Positions 41,011 to 53,314 of a DNA stretch of 64,000 nt are shown piece after piece. Where the stretch lies: contig JAZBQD010000030.1 in assembly GCA_036583965.1 (NCBI GenBank), forward strand, positions 57,103,551-57,167,550, written 5' to 3'. Numbering within the stretch: position 1 is the first letter of the stretch; each line of letters starts with the position of its first letter. Under the pieces are notes generated by a model. It did no database searches and was not told the origin of the DNA. It saw only the letters and a program-made list of their open reading frames with translations. The stretch is from Prunella strophiata. Taxonomy: Eukaryota; Chordata; Aves; Passeriformes; Prunellidae. Position numbers and translations under genes: made by a program.

Positions 41011-41596
41011 TGCTGGTTTCAGTTGGGATAGAGTTAATGGTCTTCCTAGTGGCTGGTATGGTGCTATGCTTGGATTTGGGACTGAACAGAGGGTCGATAA
41101 CACATAGATGGTTTTTTTTATTATTGACCAGTGCTTACACAGACCCAAGGCCTTTTCTGCTTTTCATACTGCCAGGGCTGCCAGACTTGCCAAGAAGTTC
41201 AGGGTGTGTTGGAGCCTGGGAGGAGACACAGCCAGGACAATTAACCCCAAGTGATCACAGGAATATTTCAGACTATCATGCTCAGTATATAAAGTGGGGG
41301 AAGAAGGATGAAGGGAAGGACATTTGTAGTGATGGTGTTTGTCTTCCCAAGTAATCATCACATTATGGGGCCCTGCTCTCCCAGAGATGGCTGAACACCT
41401 TCCTGCCCATGGGAAGCAGTGAATTAATTCCTTTGTTTGCTCTGCTTGTGTGTGCAACTTATGCTTTCCCCATGTATATATCTTTATCTCAACCTACAAT
41501 TTTTCTAGCTTTTACCCTTCCACTGATTCCACTGGTGGGGGGAGTGAGTGAGTGGCTGTGTAGTGATTGGTTGCTGGCTGGGGTTAAGCCACAACA
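41011..41596 (+). mobile_element. Avian ERV solo LTR, near full length
   Basis: It starts TGCTGGTTTCAGTTGGGATA and ends GGGTTAAGCCACAACA, consistent with TG...CA termini, 586 bases long. Recognisable internal blocks are GATAACACATAGATGG, GACACAGCCAGGACAATTAA, a TATA box (41286-41294), GTTTGTCTTCCCAAGTAA, GAGATGGCTGAACACC and GGGGGAGTGAGTGAG. All belong to a well-known avian LTR recognised from memory. The bases beside it are GAGAAATC on the left and TATGTTAT on the right, so no target-site duplication is left. No internal retroviral genes adjoin it. Overlapping open frames (126 codons plus strand, 97 minus) are LTR shadows. Confidence 0.87.
41286..41294 (+). promoter_or_regulatory. TATA box of the 41.0-kb LTR
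   Basis: TATATAAAG in the expected place, about half way through the LTR and upstream of the GGGGGAAGAAGG motif. It would mark U3/R in an active LTR; present activity is unknown. Confidence 0.55.
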
Positions 41597-44500
41597 TATG
41601 TTATTCAGTTCTTTTCTTGCAATAAATTTTTTTGGCAAACCACAATTTTCAAAGTCGTTGTTAATAGAATTTTAAGACATGATCATCATCTCTAAAAGAG
41701 ATCATTTTTTCTTATACTAAAAGATTAATTTTAGTTCTCCAATTAGAATCTGTAATCTTAGTGGAAATTTTTGGCATATACAAACTCCAATTAAATTATG
41801 TATGACAAAGGGGTTTGGTTTAGTTCTCATATTAGCTGGTTGTGCATAGTTAAAAATAACATTCATTTGTACAGATCAACCTTTTAATATATTCATCATA
41901 AGCCTGTCTCTACGTATAAAAACAATTCTGTGCCCAAACCGTTTCAAATTTTTTAAAACAATTTTGAATTGTGCATAAGAAATAAATTAATTAATTAGTG
42001 GAATGAATGCTATCTAGAATGGACCTATTAGACAATCATCCAATGAAAAGGTCAGAGGATATCCCACTTGCATCTTTCCTTTTTTTTTTTTTTTCCCTCC
42101 CCTATATTTAAGATTCTGAAACTTTCCTGAATGCCAGTTTGGAAACTTTCAGATGTACTAAATTCGTTTAAACTCTGACAATCAGTGAAGAAATGAAATA
42201 GCAGTGAACAATAGCAGCACTCTGTGATGTTTACAAATACATTTACAGGAGGTCATTCCTCCTGTGAACCCATTGTACATGCCAATTTGTTGCAATCTTC
42301 ATTATAATGAAAAAGCATGAGTAACAATGAACTGCAAACCTTATTTAGAAAACTCATAACTTACAAACATCAAAAGACAACTGGGGTCATCTCTAAAGCA
42401 GATTTCCTAGTTTCCAATGAGTATTTTGCTGCTTTCATTAAATGGACTTTAAAAGGTTTTTAATTGCATTCCTTATTTTGGCTAACAACATGATTCTGAT
42501 AATATTATGTTTGCAGCTATTAAGCTCCAAAGAGCATTATTTAGGCCCAGGAAAAACTGCCTACCAGCACTATTGAGGTCTAGACTAAGTGATCTTTCTG
42601 AAACTGTGGAACAGACTTCTTTTGAATACTGGATTGCTAAAATTTTCTCACTTCTGTTTATACTCAGCTTGTTTCCTCCATGATATTAAGTGGGTATGAG
42701 TACTACCTCTGAGTTTGCAAAGCAGATGTTGCAGAAGAGACACAATATGGGGAATAAATGCCCATTCAGTTGGAACATGCTGGTTGGTGTGATTGCAATT
42801 TGGGCTTATGAAGCACACACTTCTGCCAGCACTGAGCAGTTTATATGTTGTTCTAGCCTAGGAAAAGTTAATTTCCTGTTCTCAGTAATGAAATCAAACA
42901 TTACCTGAATATACTGGAAACAGTGGATGCCAGTCCCCAATGTATGTATGCAAAATTTCAGAGATTGCTCCAATTTTAGAAACAGGCCTGAGTTTCACTT
43001 TTCTGGAAATAGTTAATACAAACATGGGAAATTTATCTCTAGAGATAATTTATCTCTTGAGTTTTTTCTATGTTTTATGTTTCTATGTTCTTTTCCCCTG
43101 CTAATGAAAATTATGTAAATATCTTCCATGGGTCAATGATATTCCTAATTCATTTGGAAGTTCTCAGGAGTGTGTTTTAAGTTGATATAATGAAAGAGAG
43201 GAGGAAGATCTGTTTTCTATATAAGCCTATGAAAATATTATAATTGCTCTACTCTCTGTTCAGTTTTTATCTGGCTTTATTATGCTGACTCTTGATAATT
43301 CATGTTGTCATAAACATAATATATAAAGCAAAGGTCAAGCCAAAGTCCATGGTATTATCATATTGAAAAAGGGATTTGGTTCATACAGAAAATCTTTTCC
43401 AAAATTTGTCTACAAGGAGATGCCATGATAAGATTGTCTGAGTCTTTGTATATGGTTGCCCCTGAGTATTTGTATGTAGTTGTACAGGAGGAGTAAAGTG
43501 CTTAAATGGTACGTGTGAATCTTCATTTGATTAGAATGCAAAGGGTAGAGGGTATAATTGAGAGGAACCTAAAGAAAAAGAAAAATTGCCTTAAAATGTT
43601 TTGTATTGTTCTGGTTTGGTTTTGGATTTGGTGTTCTGGGGCTTTTTTAACTGTTGTGTTGTTGTCTACTACTTGAGAAAAACTTTTAAGGATGTAATAG
43701 ATGCTTATTATAAATCTGTAAGTGTATTTTTGAAAGCATAAGAATTTAAATAAAACTGATATTTTGTCTTCAAGAACCAAAAAAGAGCTTATCTTTTTTA
43801 AAGGATGGCCTAAGAAACTTTTAAAATCACTGTCAAATATATTGTAAATAAATAAATATTTAAGTATTTATAAAATATTACTGATTTAGAAATTTTGCTC
43901 TAATATTCGATAGATGAATGCTTGTCAAAGACTTGTGTTTTGACCCATTGCTACCTTTAACCTAATTCACTGAGGGAAATTATGAAGACTCAATTATTAC
44001 TGGCACATAGGAAAGAAATCTATTACTTTTCCTAAAGTTTGAATTAGTTTCTTGATTCTTTCTTGAGAAAACTGTATAAGTAATTGGCATTTAAAACACA
44101 TTTTGCCCTAAATTTCTCTGTTTATTCTCCTTTCTTTGAAAAGTTGACTCAAAGTTGTCACAAGAAAATTTTGAAAAGATAATAGGGAATAATTTTCTGG
44201 ATTAAATGCTTTTAAGATTAGTTTAAGGTTAATCATCTTATTAGGTACATAGAAGTGATGAATCTATAGCAAAACTTGTCCAAGATATGAATACTGTTTT
44301 CTGACACATTCTAGAAATTGCCATCTGGTGCCATTTAAAACTGAACTTGCATCTGAGTTCTTCATCATATGTAGTCTGGACTGACTGGGAGAAGTCAGTC
44401 ATCATCCAGTTTTCTATCTCTGTTTTTTCAGTATTTAAGGTACGCTTTATCCATAGGAAGAGCCTGGCTCTATATGTGTAGCAGTTATTTCCTCCCACTG

Positions 44501-44633
44501 AAATGAGAAAAACCAGAACCAGAATTCTTTGTGACCAGTTATTTTCTGGGGAAAAATAAATAAAAAGTAAAAAACATCTATATAAGCCATCACAGCACAT
44601 TCTTCAAGTAATTAGGTATTTTGAAAATCTTAT

Positions 44634-44636
<3 letters not shown>
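41597..44636. other. AT-rich non-coding DNA
   Basis: No gene or clear transposon. There is a T run at 42081-42094 and a small hairpin at 42245-42265 (8-base stem, 5-base loop). Confidence 0.6.
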
Positions 44637-44669
<33 letters not shown>

Positions 44670-44690
44670 TTGTTGTTGTTGTTGTTGTTT
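44637..44690 (+). repeat. T32 followed by (GTT)7 microsatellite
   Basis: An uninterrupted run of 32 T (44637-44668) is followed by about seven GTT units. It ends 15 bases before the start of the 44.7-kb LTR. Confidence 0.95.
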
Positions 44691-44705
44691 TAGACCATAG
44701 AAAAG

Positions 44706-45238
44706 TGTTTTGGCCTTGGCTGAAAAGGAGTTAATTTTCTTCATAGCTGTCCTTATAGTTCTGTGCTCTGCACTGGTAGCTGGAAAGGTGTTGATAACAC
44801 TCTAGTGCTGATCAGGGCAGGCGCAGCATCAGCGCTGTCCCTCCAACATTCTGCCCTCACCAGTAGGCTGAGGGTGGGCAAAATCTTGCAAGGGGACATA
44901 GCCAGGATAGCTGACCCAAACTGATCAGAAGGATATTCCATATAATGCCTACTCTTCAACACAAACTAAGAGAAATGAGGAGTCTTGGCATTTGTTATTA
45001 TGGTGTTTTTCTCACAGAGCAACCACTACAAACACAGAAACCCTGTCTCCTGAGCTGCACCTTACCTGGTTTTGTTTTGCTTTGCTTCCTCATGCTGCCT
45101 TGGATTTTGCTTTTATTTTGATCCATGAGGAGTTTTCTATCTAATTTTCTTTGCCCTCCCACCCCTGCCCTGATTAAGAGGGGAGCAATAGAGAAGCTCT
45201 GTGGGCATCTGGTATCCAAGCAAGGATAACCAACCACA
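44706..45238 (+). mobile_element. Avian ERV solo LTR, mosaic type
   Basis: It begins TGTTTTGGCCTTGGCTG and ends GATAACCAACCACA, about 533 bases. The first 240 bases resemble the 41.0-kb LTR (GAGTTAATTTTCTTCATAGC, GTTGATAACAC, ACATAGCCAGGATAGCTGACCC, TGATCAGAAGGATATTCC). The last 90 bases instead resemble the 3' end of the minus-strand LTRs at 18.2 and 22.65 kb (CCCTGATTAAGAGGGGAGC, GTGGGCATCTGGTATCC). It is flanked by the poly(T)/GTT tract and by ten A. No clear target-site duplication and no internal genes are seen. Confidence 0.82.
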
Positions 45239-45248
45239 AAAAAAAAAA

Positions 45249-46351
45249 GCTTTTAGAGCAAAATTACACAGAGTGGCTTATCATACCTAGGTTGAAAACA
45301 AAACAAAAGCAAAAATCCATCAAACCCTGCAGAGCTGTTTTGACAGCTGAGGCTCGAGAAAGTGCAAAACATAACCTGCTACACTTCGCTTTTCATTTTC
45401 ATACCAGGGCAGTTTACATTGAATTTTTTTTTTAAATATTTCATGCAAGTCAGAAAAAGGTATTGATCATCTTTAATTGATGACATGAACATAAAGTCAT
45501 TAACAAATATTGGTGTCTAATTCTGAAATACATGCAGATGTCTAAGATAATGGATTAAAGTGCAGTGGCAAAGATAAGATTTTTTAATGTGTTTATTTAG
45601 ATGTTAGAAAGCAATTTCTTCCTATCTCATTTTGGTGCAAGTTTAAAAGTTTAGACGTCATTAATAAAATTTTGTTCTCAACTTACCCAGGGAACTTAAA
45701 GGTTGCACCAAGCTTTAAATGATTGTTCCTGGACCTCTGTATATGAATATCTTATAAACTTCATATGGCTCTGGTCCTGGAACTCTAAAATGGCCTAACT
45801 CTGCACAATTATTCTCCCTCTCAGTGAACACAGAAACATTGTGATTTTTAACAATACTTAAAAAAAAAAAAAAAAAACACAAAACAACAACCAACAGCAA
45901 AACAACAGAACACAAACTTCTCAATCTAAATAGCATTTTCCCAAATTTAGGTGTGAATTTTCTTGCCTATAATTTATCCTAAAAGTCACATGGTCTCTAA
46001 TCAAATTTAAAGCCATCTACAGTGACATTTTTACTCCTGCTGCTTAATGTGGTTGGTGAGAAATGTTAAGGAACTGTTATTACAGGAAAAGAAAATTCTG
46101 TATTTATTAGCATTTTATGCTGAAAATTGCAATGCTAGTGCTCAGCCCAGCACATTTCCCACAAAATTTCAGTGACTCAAAACTCCCATTTTTACTCCTT
46201 TAAAGGTTATGTGAAATTTATAAAAAGGTCCCTTTTGAGCATCCTGACAAGTAGAAACAAGACTAGTAGAAAACAGAAGTGGAAAAGTCACTATTTTTAC
46301 CAAGGGCCTCCTTAGGAAGACAGTCATAAAAAATAATTTGGTCTGACTGAC
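45249..46351. other. AT-rich non-coding DNA
   Basis: No gene or recognised transposon. It includes A18 at 45860-45877 followed by an A/C-rich stretch. Confidence 0.6.
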
Positions 46352-46582
46352 TTAGCAGGGAATTTGCACCAAATCTCCATGCTTGACAACATCAACGATG
46401 GTCCCTTTGGACTCAAGTTCATTCTTCTGGAAGAATGTAGTATGTTGCATAGACCAATCACACAGCCACTGCTTCTTGTCCATGTCGGTGATGATCTGAC
46501 TGACAGTGGGTGACATATTGTGCATCCATGGGGACAGAAGAACTCTCACACAGGAGTTGTTGATAACCTTTCCTAGCAGTGT
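46352..46582 (-). CDS. Orphan exon-like coding segment or coding remnant, unknown product
   Basis: On the minus strand, 76 codons run from 46582 to a TAA stop at 46354-46352. The upstream edge looks like a splice acceptor: a T-rich tract and TATACAG directly before ACACTG. The codons prefer G or C in third position (ATC, ACC, GAC, AAG, CAG, CTG), against the AT-rich surroundings. The peptide is rich in D, K, Q and W, with two potential N-glycosylation sites (NNS, NMS), three cysteines and a C-terminal DVVKHGDLVQIPC. I recognise no family. It could be the last coding exon of a gene on the minus strand, a processed-pseudogene piece or a viral or transposon remnant. No AATAAA is seen close downstream and no partner exon was found in the window. 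The open frame extends 30 codons further upstream, but those look intronic. Confidence 0.45.
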   Translation of the reverse strand, partial: TLLGKVINNSCVRVLLSPWMHNMSPTVSQIITDMDKKQWLCDWSMQHTTFFQKNELESKGTIVDVVKHGDLVQIPC

Positions 46583-49500
46583 CTGTATAAAAACAAAAAA
46601 TAAATTTAATAGGATTATATTGATTCGACTAATGAAAGAGCTGATGAGTTGCAGCCTCCTTTTGGAGGTCATTCAGGGAGGTAGTGTACTGCTTAGCTAA
46701 AATTATTCTGCAATCTAGAATTAGCAGGAGCCCTTTCTCTTTTTCATTCATTTTTCCTTTTCCTCCTTTTTTTCTTTCTTTCATTACAGCATATGCACAA
46801 ACTTGTGTGATAGACCTGATGACTGACTATGATGACAGTAGCATTAATGGCTGCTTGATTTTTTTTCTTATGCTGCTATTCACTAGTCCTGTGATTCTGA
46901 AGGCATACAGTATGCACTAAGAGTTCATTAGGGATTTCTGAAATGAACAATTCCTTTTTTCATCTGAAAATAGCTTTCATCTTCATTTCTGATTCCAGCT
47001 CTCTCCTGTAGAGAACTTCAAATAAAAAAGCAAATTTCATGTCCGGATTTATTTTTAAAACAAGGATTTAAAATAATTAACATTTGAGAAACAAGGGAAA
47101 ACTCTTTTATATGTTGTATATCCCTGTATTAATGTGCGTCATTGCTGATGAATAGAAAGAATTCTAACAAGAGAGTAATTATGTTCTGCATATTACAGCA
47201 GGATCTACATATGGTTTTCATAATGGGACAATATAAAACTAAGCAGTTGCCCAGAAAATAAGCAAAAAATTACACATTAAATATTGCTTTAATCACTGAC
47301 ACTCTGCGAGGCACAACACTGAGCATTCTGAATCTCAGACTCTCAGGGTTAGGATCAGACATCTAGCTCTTGTCTCTCATAAACCCTGTTTATGAATACA
47401 GGAACCTGTAGAGGTATTGATTTTTAAAACATGCATCAGATTCCTCAGCCAACCACAAGTGGTTGATTGGTCATTGGTCTCTAGTACATAGATTCTCTAT
47501 TTGCACATAAGGCATTTATCTTCCACTTCAATGTTTAGCCATAGACAATAAAGGATAGAAAATACAAGAGTACTGTGTATCTACTAAGTAATCATGTATC
47601 ATAAAATATTGTAAGTTAAAATATAATATGTTGAGTTGACCTTGAAATGAAGCACAGCAGAGGAGAGATAGAGTCATTCACTTTTCACACAAAAAGGGAA
47701 ATGATCTTCAGGTCATTCCTACTTTATGGCCACTAGCTGTTATCCTGGAGGTATTGTGCTTGAGAGATTTTATCAACAATACTTTGTGACTATTACTGGG
47801 CAATCGGGAGAACCCCATTACCATTGGCCTCAGAGGAATTTTTCCACATGCCATCCCAGCCGGAGGTTAAATAGCTACAAGAGAAGTTATGGAGAAAAGC
47901 TAATTAGAAAAGGGAAAGGACGATGGAATTGAGTATAAAAATAAAATTAAACAAAATCATTATTTTCAAAGTTGCAGTGGTATATGTCCTTGTGTGTACT
48001 TCTACCTCCTTTCCTCTGATGTCCTATGACATTTTCACATTTTGAGTTGCATTGCATATTCAATCAGACAGCAAGCTTGGAGGAATATTATGTCTTCAAT
48101 TTAAAAAAAAAAAAAAAAAAAAACCAAAAAAAACTATAGCATAACTTTTTCCTGAAGGTCATTACCTATAAGTTAAAAAATAGGAAACCTATAGTATATA
48201 CCATGTATTAAGGATGCTCAGGTGTGATAAAATATAGGATTCAAAATATATGTGACTAGAATTTGACCTGTTTAGATATGGTGAATACAGTGTTATATGA
48301 AAGTGTGTGTCTTCATGGAAGGTCTTTCACGTATTTCCTTTTCCTGAAAATTAGATTGTGGAAAAAACCCTACATTGGGTTGATTTTTAGTTTTACTAGA
48401 AGTTTTTTTGGCGTTTCTAGTTTGTTGGTTTGGGCAATTTTTTGTTTGTTTGTGGGGTGAGGATTTTTTGTTTTGTTTTTGTTTTCCTATTGGTTTTGGC
48501 TTTGTTGTTAAGGTTTTGTTGTTGTTGTTGTTTATTTTATTTTTTTATTTTTTATTTTGAAGAGTGGGTGTCATATAGATTTTAGCAGTTTTCCAGTACC
48601 TTCTGGTAGATTCCTTTATTACAGAGGACTAAGAAGGTTTTCACAGCCATTTCAACACAGCTCACGTTTTCTGATAAAACTACATCCTTTGATTATTTTA
48701 AACATATGTACTTCAGGAAACCACAGAAGAACTAATCATCTAAGTCTGTCTTTATATTTAAACAAAAAATCTTTCACTTTTAAGACACAATTCACTTTAC
48801 TTTTTCTATGAGTTTGTGTTTAGATGAGGTTATTTTTTCCCTGAGACTGAGTGCTTACTACCATTCATTAGTTAATATGGGTCAAACAGTTTTGGGGTGC
48901 TTTGAGGAACTGAATTGATGATTTCAGTGCTGTAGATATCTATATTTTATCATGTGTGCCCAGTCCTTGAAGATGAAATAATTTTAACATATTCTTTTCT
49001 CAGAGGGAAAAGCAGTGAAGAGAAAACTGAATGAACTTTCCTGTGATTTTAAGGTAGGTAGACCTTCAAAACTCATATCCTCTACCTTTAGTCGTGCTTT
49101 TAAAAGTATTTTGTTTCATCTATAAGTGGCTCAAATTGGAAATAATTTCCAAATTTCTGTATAGTGCAGAACCTGTCACTTATGAAAAGGGTTTAGTACA
49201 GTTGCTAAGACACTGTGGTGATGCACCAAGCATTATATTGGTGGACTGAGCAAAATGGTGAAACCCTATTGCCTTTAGAACTTGCTTCTCTGATAGCTGC
49301 TGGAGAAATCTATGTGTCTTGAGACAATTATTTATTTTTTAATGAATAGTGTTTCTTGGTTAACTAGACTTTGTTCAAATAGCTGTTACCGAGTTTTCTA
49401 ATGATGCATCTAAAAGACATTTCTAGCTGGAGCACTTGTCTCATTTGTTATTGCTAGTGAGAGTAGCACAGGGTTTATATATTTTAATTTTTTTTTTTTT

Positions 49501-52500
49501 AAGAAAACTGTTTACTGTAAATCTGCATTATAAAAGTGAATGAAGTAATGTTTTCAATTTCCTTAAAATTCTCTTACTCATTTTCTGTCTCCTGTGATAA
49601 AACTCAAGGTAGTAGATGCTTAATAAAATGACTGGCAGGCAATATAATGCAAGTTGCTAGTAGCTGTGCTAGTTCTTTAGCACACACTTCAGTTCAGACT
49701 AAACCCTGTACCTGTGGAGAATGATAATTAAAGAAAAAGAAATATGATATATTTAAAAGGCCAGTTCACTGTCATTGAACAGACATACTGCTGTACAGTT
49801 ATTTATTTTTAATTATTTCCTTTTCCCAAAAGTTCTTCTTCACTTTTTAATATACATTCTGTTAACTTTGAGTACCCAGTGCTAAGACGTGATTAATTTC
49901 CTAAAGTTTAAATTGTGATGTTTGCCTCCTTTGCTCAGCTGTCTGTAGGGTTGCATTTAAATGAGATGTTTGTAATTTATACCTTTTACTTCATAAATAA
50001 GTCCTTCTGCTGTAATCACATATGTATTCGATATTTTTAAAAGACAGAAAAACCATTCAAAAAGATGAATGAAAACATGAAAGCATTTCTTGTTTACCGA
50101 TTTTTTTTTTCAATTGAAGATAAAATTATAAGCTTTACAACATAATACTTTCCTTTAAAACTTAATTAAAACTCAAAGATTTGGTAAGAGTTATACCAGT
50201 GGCCAGGGAAGTAGCATGTTTCTAAGATAAAACAAAATTCCATGTAAATGTTTCCATGTGTATAGACACAGGTGTCTTTGTGTGTAACTGGTGAAAATGC
50301 CTTTCCCTGTGGACTGGTAGGCCACTTGGATACAGGACTATCAGGCTCTGTAAATATATAGGAAAGAAATTTTCTTTTTCTTTTTTTACCCATTTTATTA
50401 TTAAAAAAGTAAATAATCTAAAAAATATTGTTCTTCCACAAAAACACCTTGCGAGAACTTATTGGTTTCAGGAAAATCCTGTATTGAGATTTAAACATTA
50501 TTTCACAACCACTTTTTTCAACCATCTTCTGGTAGAGGATCACATGAAAACTAAATTAACTAGTCTCATACAAATAAGAGATGACTCTTGTATCTTAGCT
50601 AAAACCAGAGGTGAATGAGGGATCTTTTTCTGTTTACAAAGTACTGACATCTCAGTGCTGAGAAGAGAGAAAGTCTAACAGTTTCTTATTTCTGTTCCCT
50701 GTTGGGCCATTTCTTTATTTTCCCATAGCTGGCCTTCCTATGAACTAATCAGAAGTAAGTGGAAGATAAAAAAATGGTAGCTGCTTCTGTATATCTTTGG
50801 ATGTTTTCCTTCAAATAGTCCACATTTCTATTCCCTATTCAAAAAAAAAAAAAAAAAAAAAAGGTGCAGCAGGGTAACGTTTTTTGCTGTGTACTCTCAT
50901 AAAAAGTATACTGAAATCACACTGGATAGGGGAATTATTATAAAACTGTACTGTACCATTTTGTTGATGGATCTGTATACAATTTTTAGAACCAGACCAT
51001 TTAGTATCACATCTGTAATCTATATGTGTATATTTAGAGAGAGAAAACTGAGCCTTATTTTTTTCTAAGAAAAAAATGCTTCTAGACCTGACTTTTCTAG
51101 TGATGTGAAATTTTGAAATCTATTTAAAAAAGCTACTTTATGAAATAAGTAATTTTACTTAGTGTCCAAAACCTTTTTTCTGACTGCTGTGATGAATTTC
51201 TCAGTGTGGTAAACACTCAGATCATTTATGATGCCTAGAGTAAGCGATACCATCATGTAGCTCATACCAATCAAAGATTATTTAAGGTATAATAAATCAG
51301 AACAAAATTACCTGTCTGGTGTTCAAAGGTTATGAGCAATAGAATTGTCATTAGTACAAAGTCATTGACAAAAGGAGAAAATCAGTACTGCAGTCATGCT
51401 GCAATTATCCAGTTCTAGATTTCTTATATACAAAAAATGGGTTGTAGCAGTTTAATGAAACAGTAATAATAATTGTAAGTTCATATATTTATCTTCAGAT
51501 TTGATTTTTCTAGGAGGTCAAAGGAACAAAATTAATAAATGACAAGAAGCCATCTTATGTTACTGTATCAGAAAAGATCTGTCATGATATCCAAATCCAT
51601 ATGATTTAATCAGAATAAAAACATCATTGTGCAAAGTATAGTAAAAATGACTCAATTATATTATTTCTTCATGACATCTTGAGAGTTATTAGTAGCATTT
51701 AAACACAGGCAACTGACATGGGAATTTCTGATCACAATCAGTTAACTTCTATAAGGTTTCTGATCTGGATCACCCTTCAGAAGAGTACCTCCCCTCTTCC
51801 AACATTCTGTTTCTCCTTCTCTCTTTCTCTTAATCTTTACTTATTTTTCTATTTTTCTTCCTCTGCCCCTCTCCCACTTCCTCCCTAGGTAATATAAAGC
51901 ACCAAGAGAACTTCTAAATTACTCTAATAGTAGTGTATTTTTACTATCCCTATTTTCATGCAAAATTAAAAAGTGTATGTTAAGATTAATAGCATTAATT
52001 AGAGTAAAATACTTCATAAGACACAAATGTATTCTTCATGCAAATACAAGAGGTAAGTACCTCTGATTACCATGACATAATCAGAGAAAATTTAGCTTTC
52101 TCTCCAGCACAAGGTATTTTTTTGGTGAATCATGAGTCTCTTTGGATATGTGAAGAGTTGGACCAAAACCAAACAAAACACCAATGGTTCATTTTTTCCT
52201 ATCTCCCTGAAGTTTAAGATAGGGCAAAATTCATTACTCCAAGATATTCTAATGTGTACCTTTATCTGAAATGTGTAAACTAATATCCATGAAGAAGTAT
52301 CTACAAATTAGTTCATCAGAAGTGTAGAGACCTATTATGTGGGAACTCCCAAAACAATTTTTGAAGTCATAAAAGCCCTTCAATTTAATGTAAATTTATT
52401 GTAAATAGTTTCTGGTTGATCTTACTGTCTCTTGGCAGGCAAAATTCTCCTTGATGCCAGTGGGAGTTTTGCCATTATCAGAATTTCAAAGATGAAATCT

Positions 52501-52914
52501 TCTACAAACAACCTAGTAGTCTAAAATATTACCTTTTATTATCTCCATGAGAACTATAATCCTTATAAACTTAGTAATAGTGAATAAATTTGTACTTGAC
52601 TTGTGGCTCTGAGAAAAGTAATGCAAATATAAGACCATATCTAAATCTTACTTATTTTTATAAGTATGGAACTAAGTGCAATTTTTGTGCCTTGCTGATT
52701 TTCTGTCTGGCACATGCCTGCCCAGCTGTCTGCCACTATGTAGGTGCATTTGATTCTGTGGGAACAATGGCTCTGCACATATCTGATTGGACATGTGGGT
52801 TACCATGAAGGTAACTTAGATAATTTAACTTGCTAATAAAATGATAATTTTTTTTTTTCTGTATTAAGATAATAAAACTTCTGTGAAGTCTCTAGCCAGC
52901 TCTGTGTGATGCAC
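46583..52914. other. AT-rich non-coding DNA with simple repeats
   Basis: No gene is established. It contains A21 at 48103-48123, a T/G-rich tract at 48410-48560 with GTT units, A22 at 50841-50862, and a pyrimidine-rich tract at 51815-51888. A 50-bp exon-like segment (49004-49053) and an AG|GT junction at 51888 are given as findings. A 68-codon frame at 47726-47932 lies in slightly CpG-richer DNA but has no known motif. Confidence 0.55.
48410..48560 (+). repeat. T/G-rich low-complexity tract
   Basis: Irregular TTTG, GTT and TTTTA units over about 150 bases, including GTTGTTGTTGTTG, with very little C. Its cause is unknown; a decayed microsatellite is most likely. Confidence 0.8.
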
Positions 52915-53314
52915 AAAAGACTGTCACAAGGATTTTTCTCTCCTATGATGACAGATTGAGAGAGTTAAAAAAAAAGGCTTTGGGGACATCTTTTAGCAGT
53001 ATTTAAAAGAGGCTATAAGGAGGCTGGAGAGGGACTTTTGACAAGAGCATGTAGTGATATGACAAGGGGAATGGCCTTAAGTTAAACAGGGTAGGTTTAG
53101 ATTAGGTGTTACAAAGAAATGTTTAACTATAACAGTAGTGAGCCACTGGAACTTTATCCAGAAGTTCCTGGCTTCCTCATTCCTGGAGATGTTCAAGACC
53201 AGGATGGGTGGGGCTTTGAGTAATCTGGTCTAGCAGAAGGCATCCCTGCAGAAGGCAGGGGCTTTAAAAATACATAAACCTTAAAGTCCCTTATAACCTA
53301 AACCATTCTATTAC
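52915..53314 (+). mobile_element. CR1 LINE 3' end, plus strand
   Basis: CR1 words occur in order: CTCTCCTATGATGACAG, GAGGCTGGAGAGGGACTTTT, AGAGCATGTAGTGATATGAC, CCTGGAGATGTTCAAGACC and the tail AAACCATTCTATTAC. It is 5'-truncated. About 25 bases usually found after GAGAGAGTT are replaced by an A run near 52968. It lies in the same orientation as the 18.4-kb copy but has its own indels, so it is an independent insertion. Non-coding. Confidence 0.88.

Noticed and set aside
40974..41675. Open frames of 126, 97 and 88 codons around the 41-kb LTR
   Set aside because: They are shadows of LTR sequence on both strands with no retroviral protein motif.
46684..46920. 78-codon frame after a strong acceptor-like tract ending ATTACAG
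   Set aside because: The tract is a good acceptor, but no donor follows and the peptide is hydrophobic low-complexity sequence from T-rich DNA.
47726..47932. 68-codon frame in slightly CpG-richer DNA
   Set aside because: Poor start context, no splice edges and no family motif; kept only as a possible conserved non-coding block.
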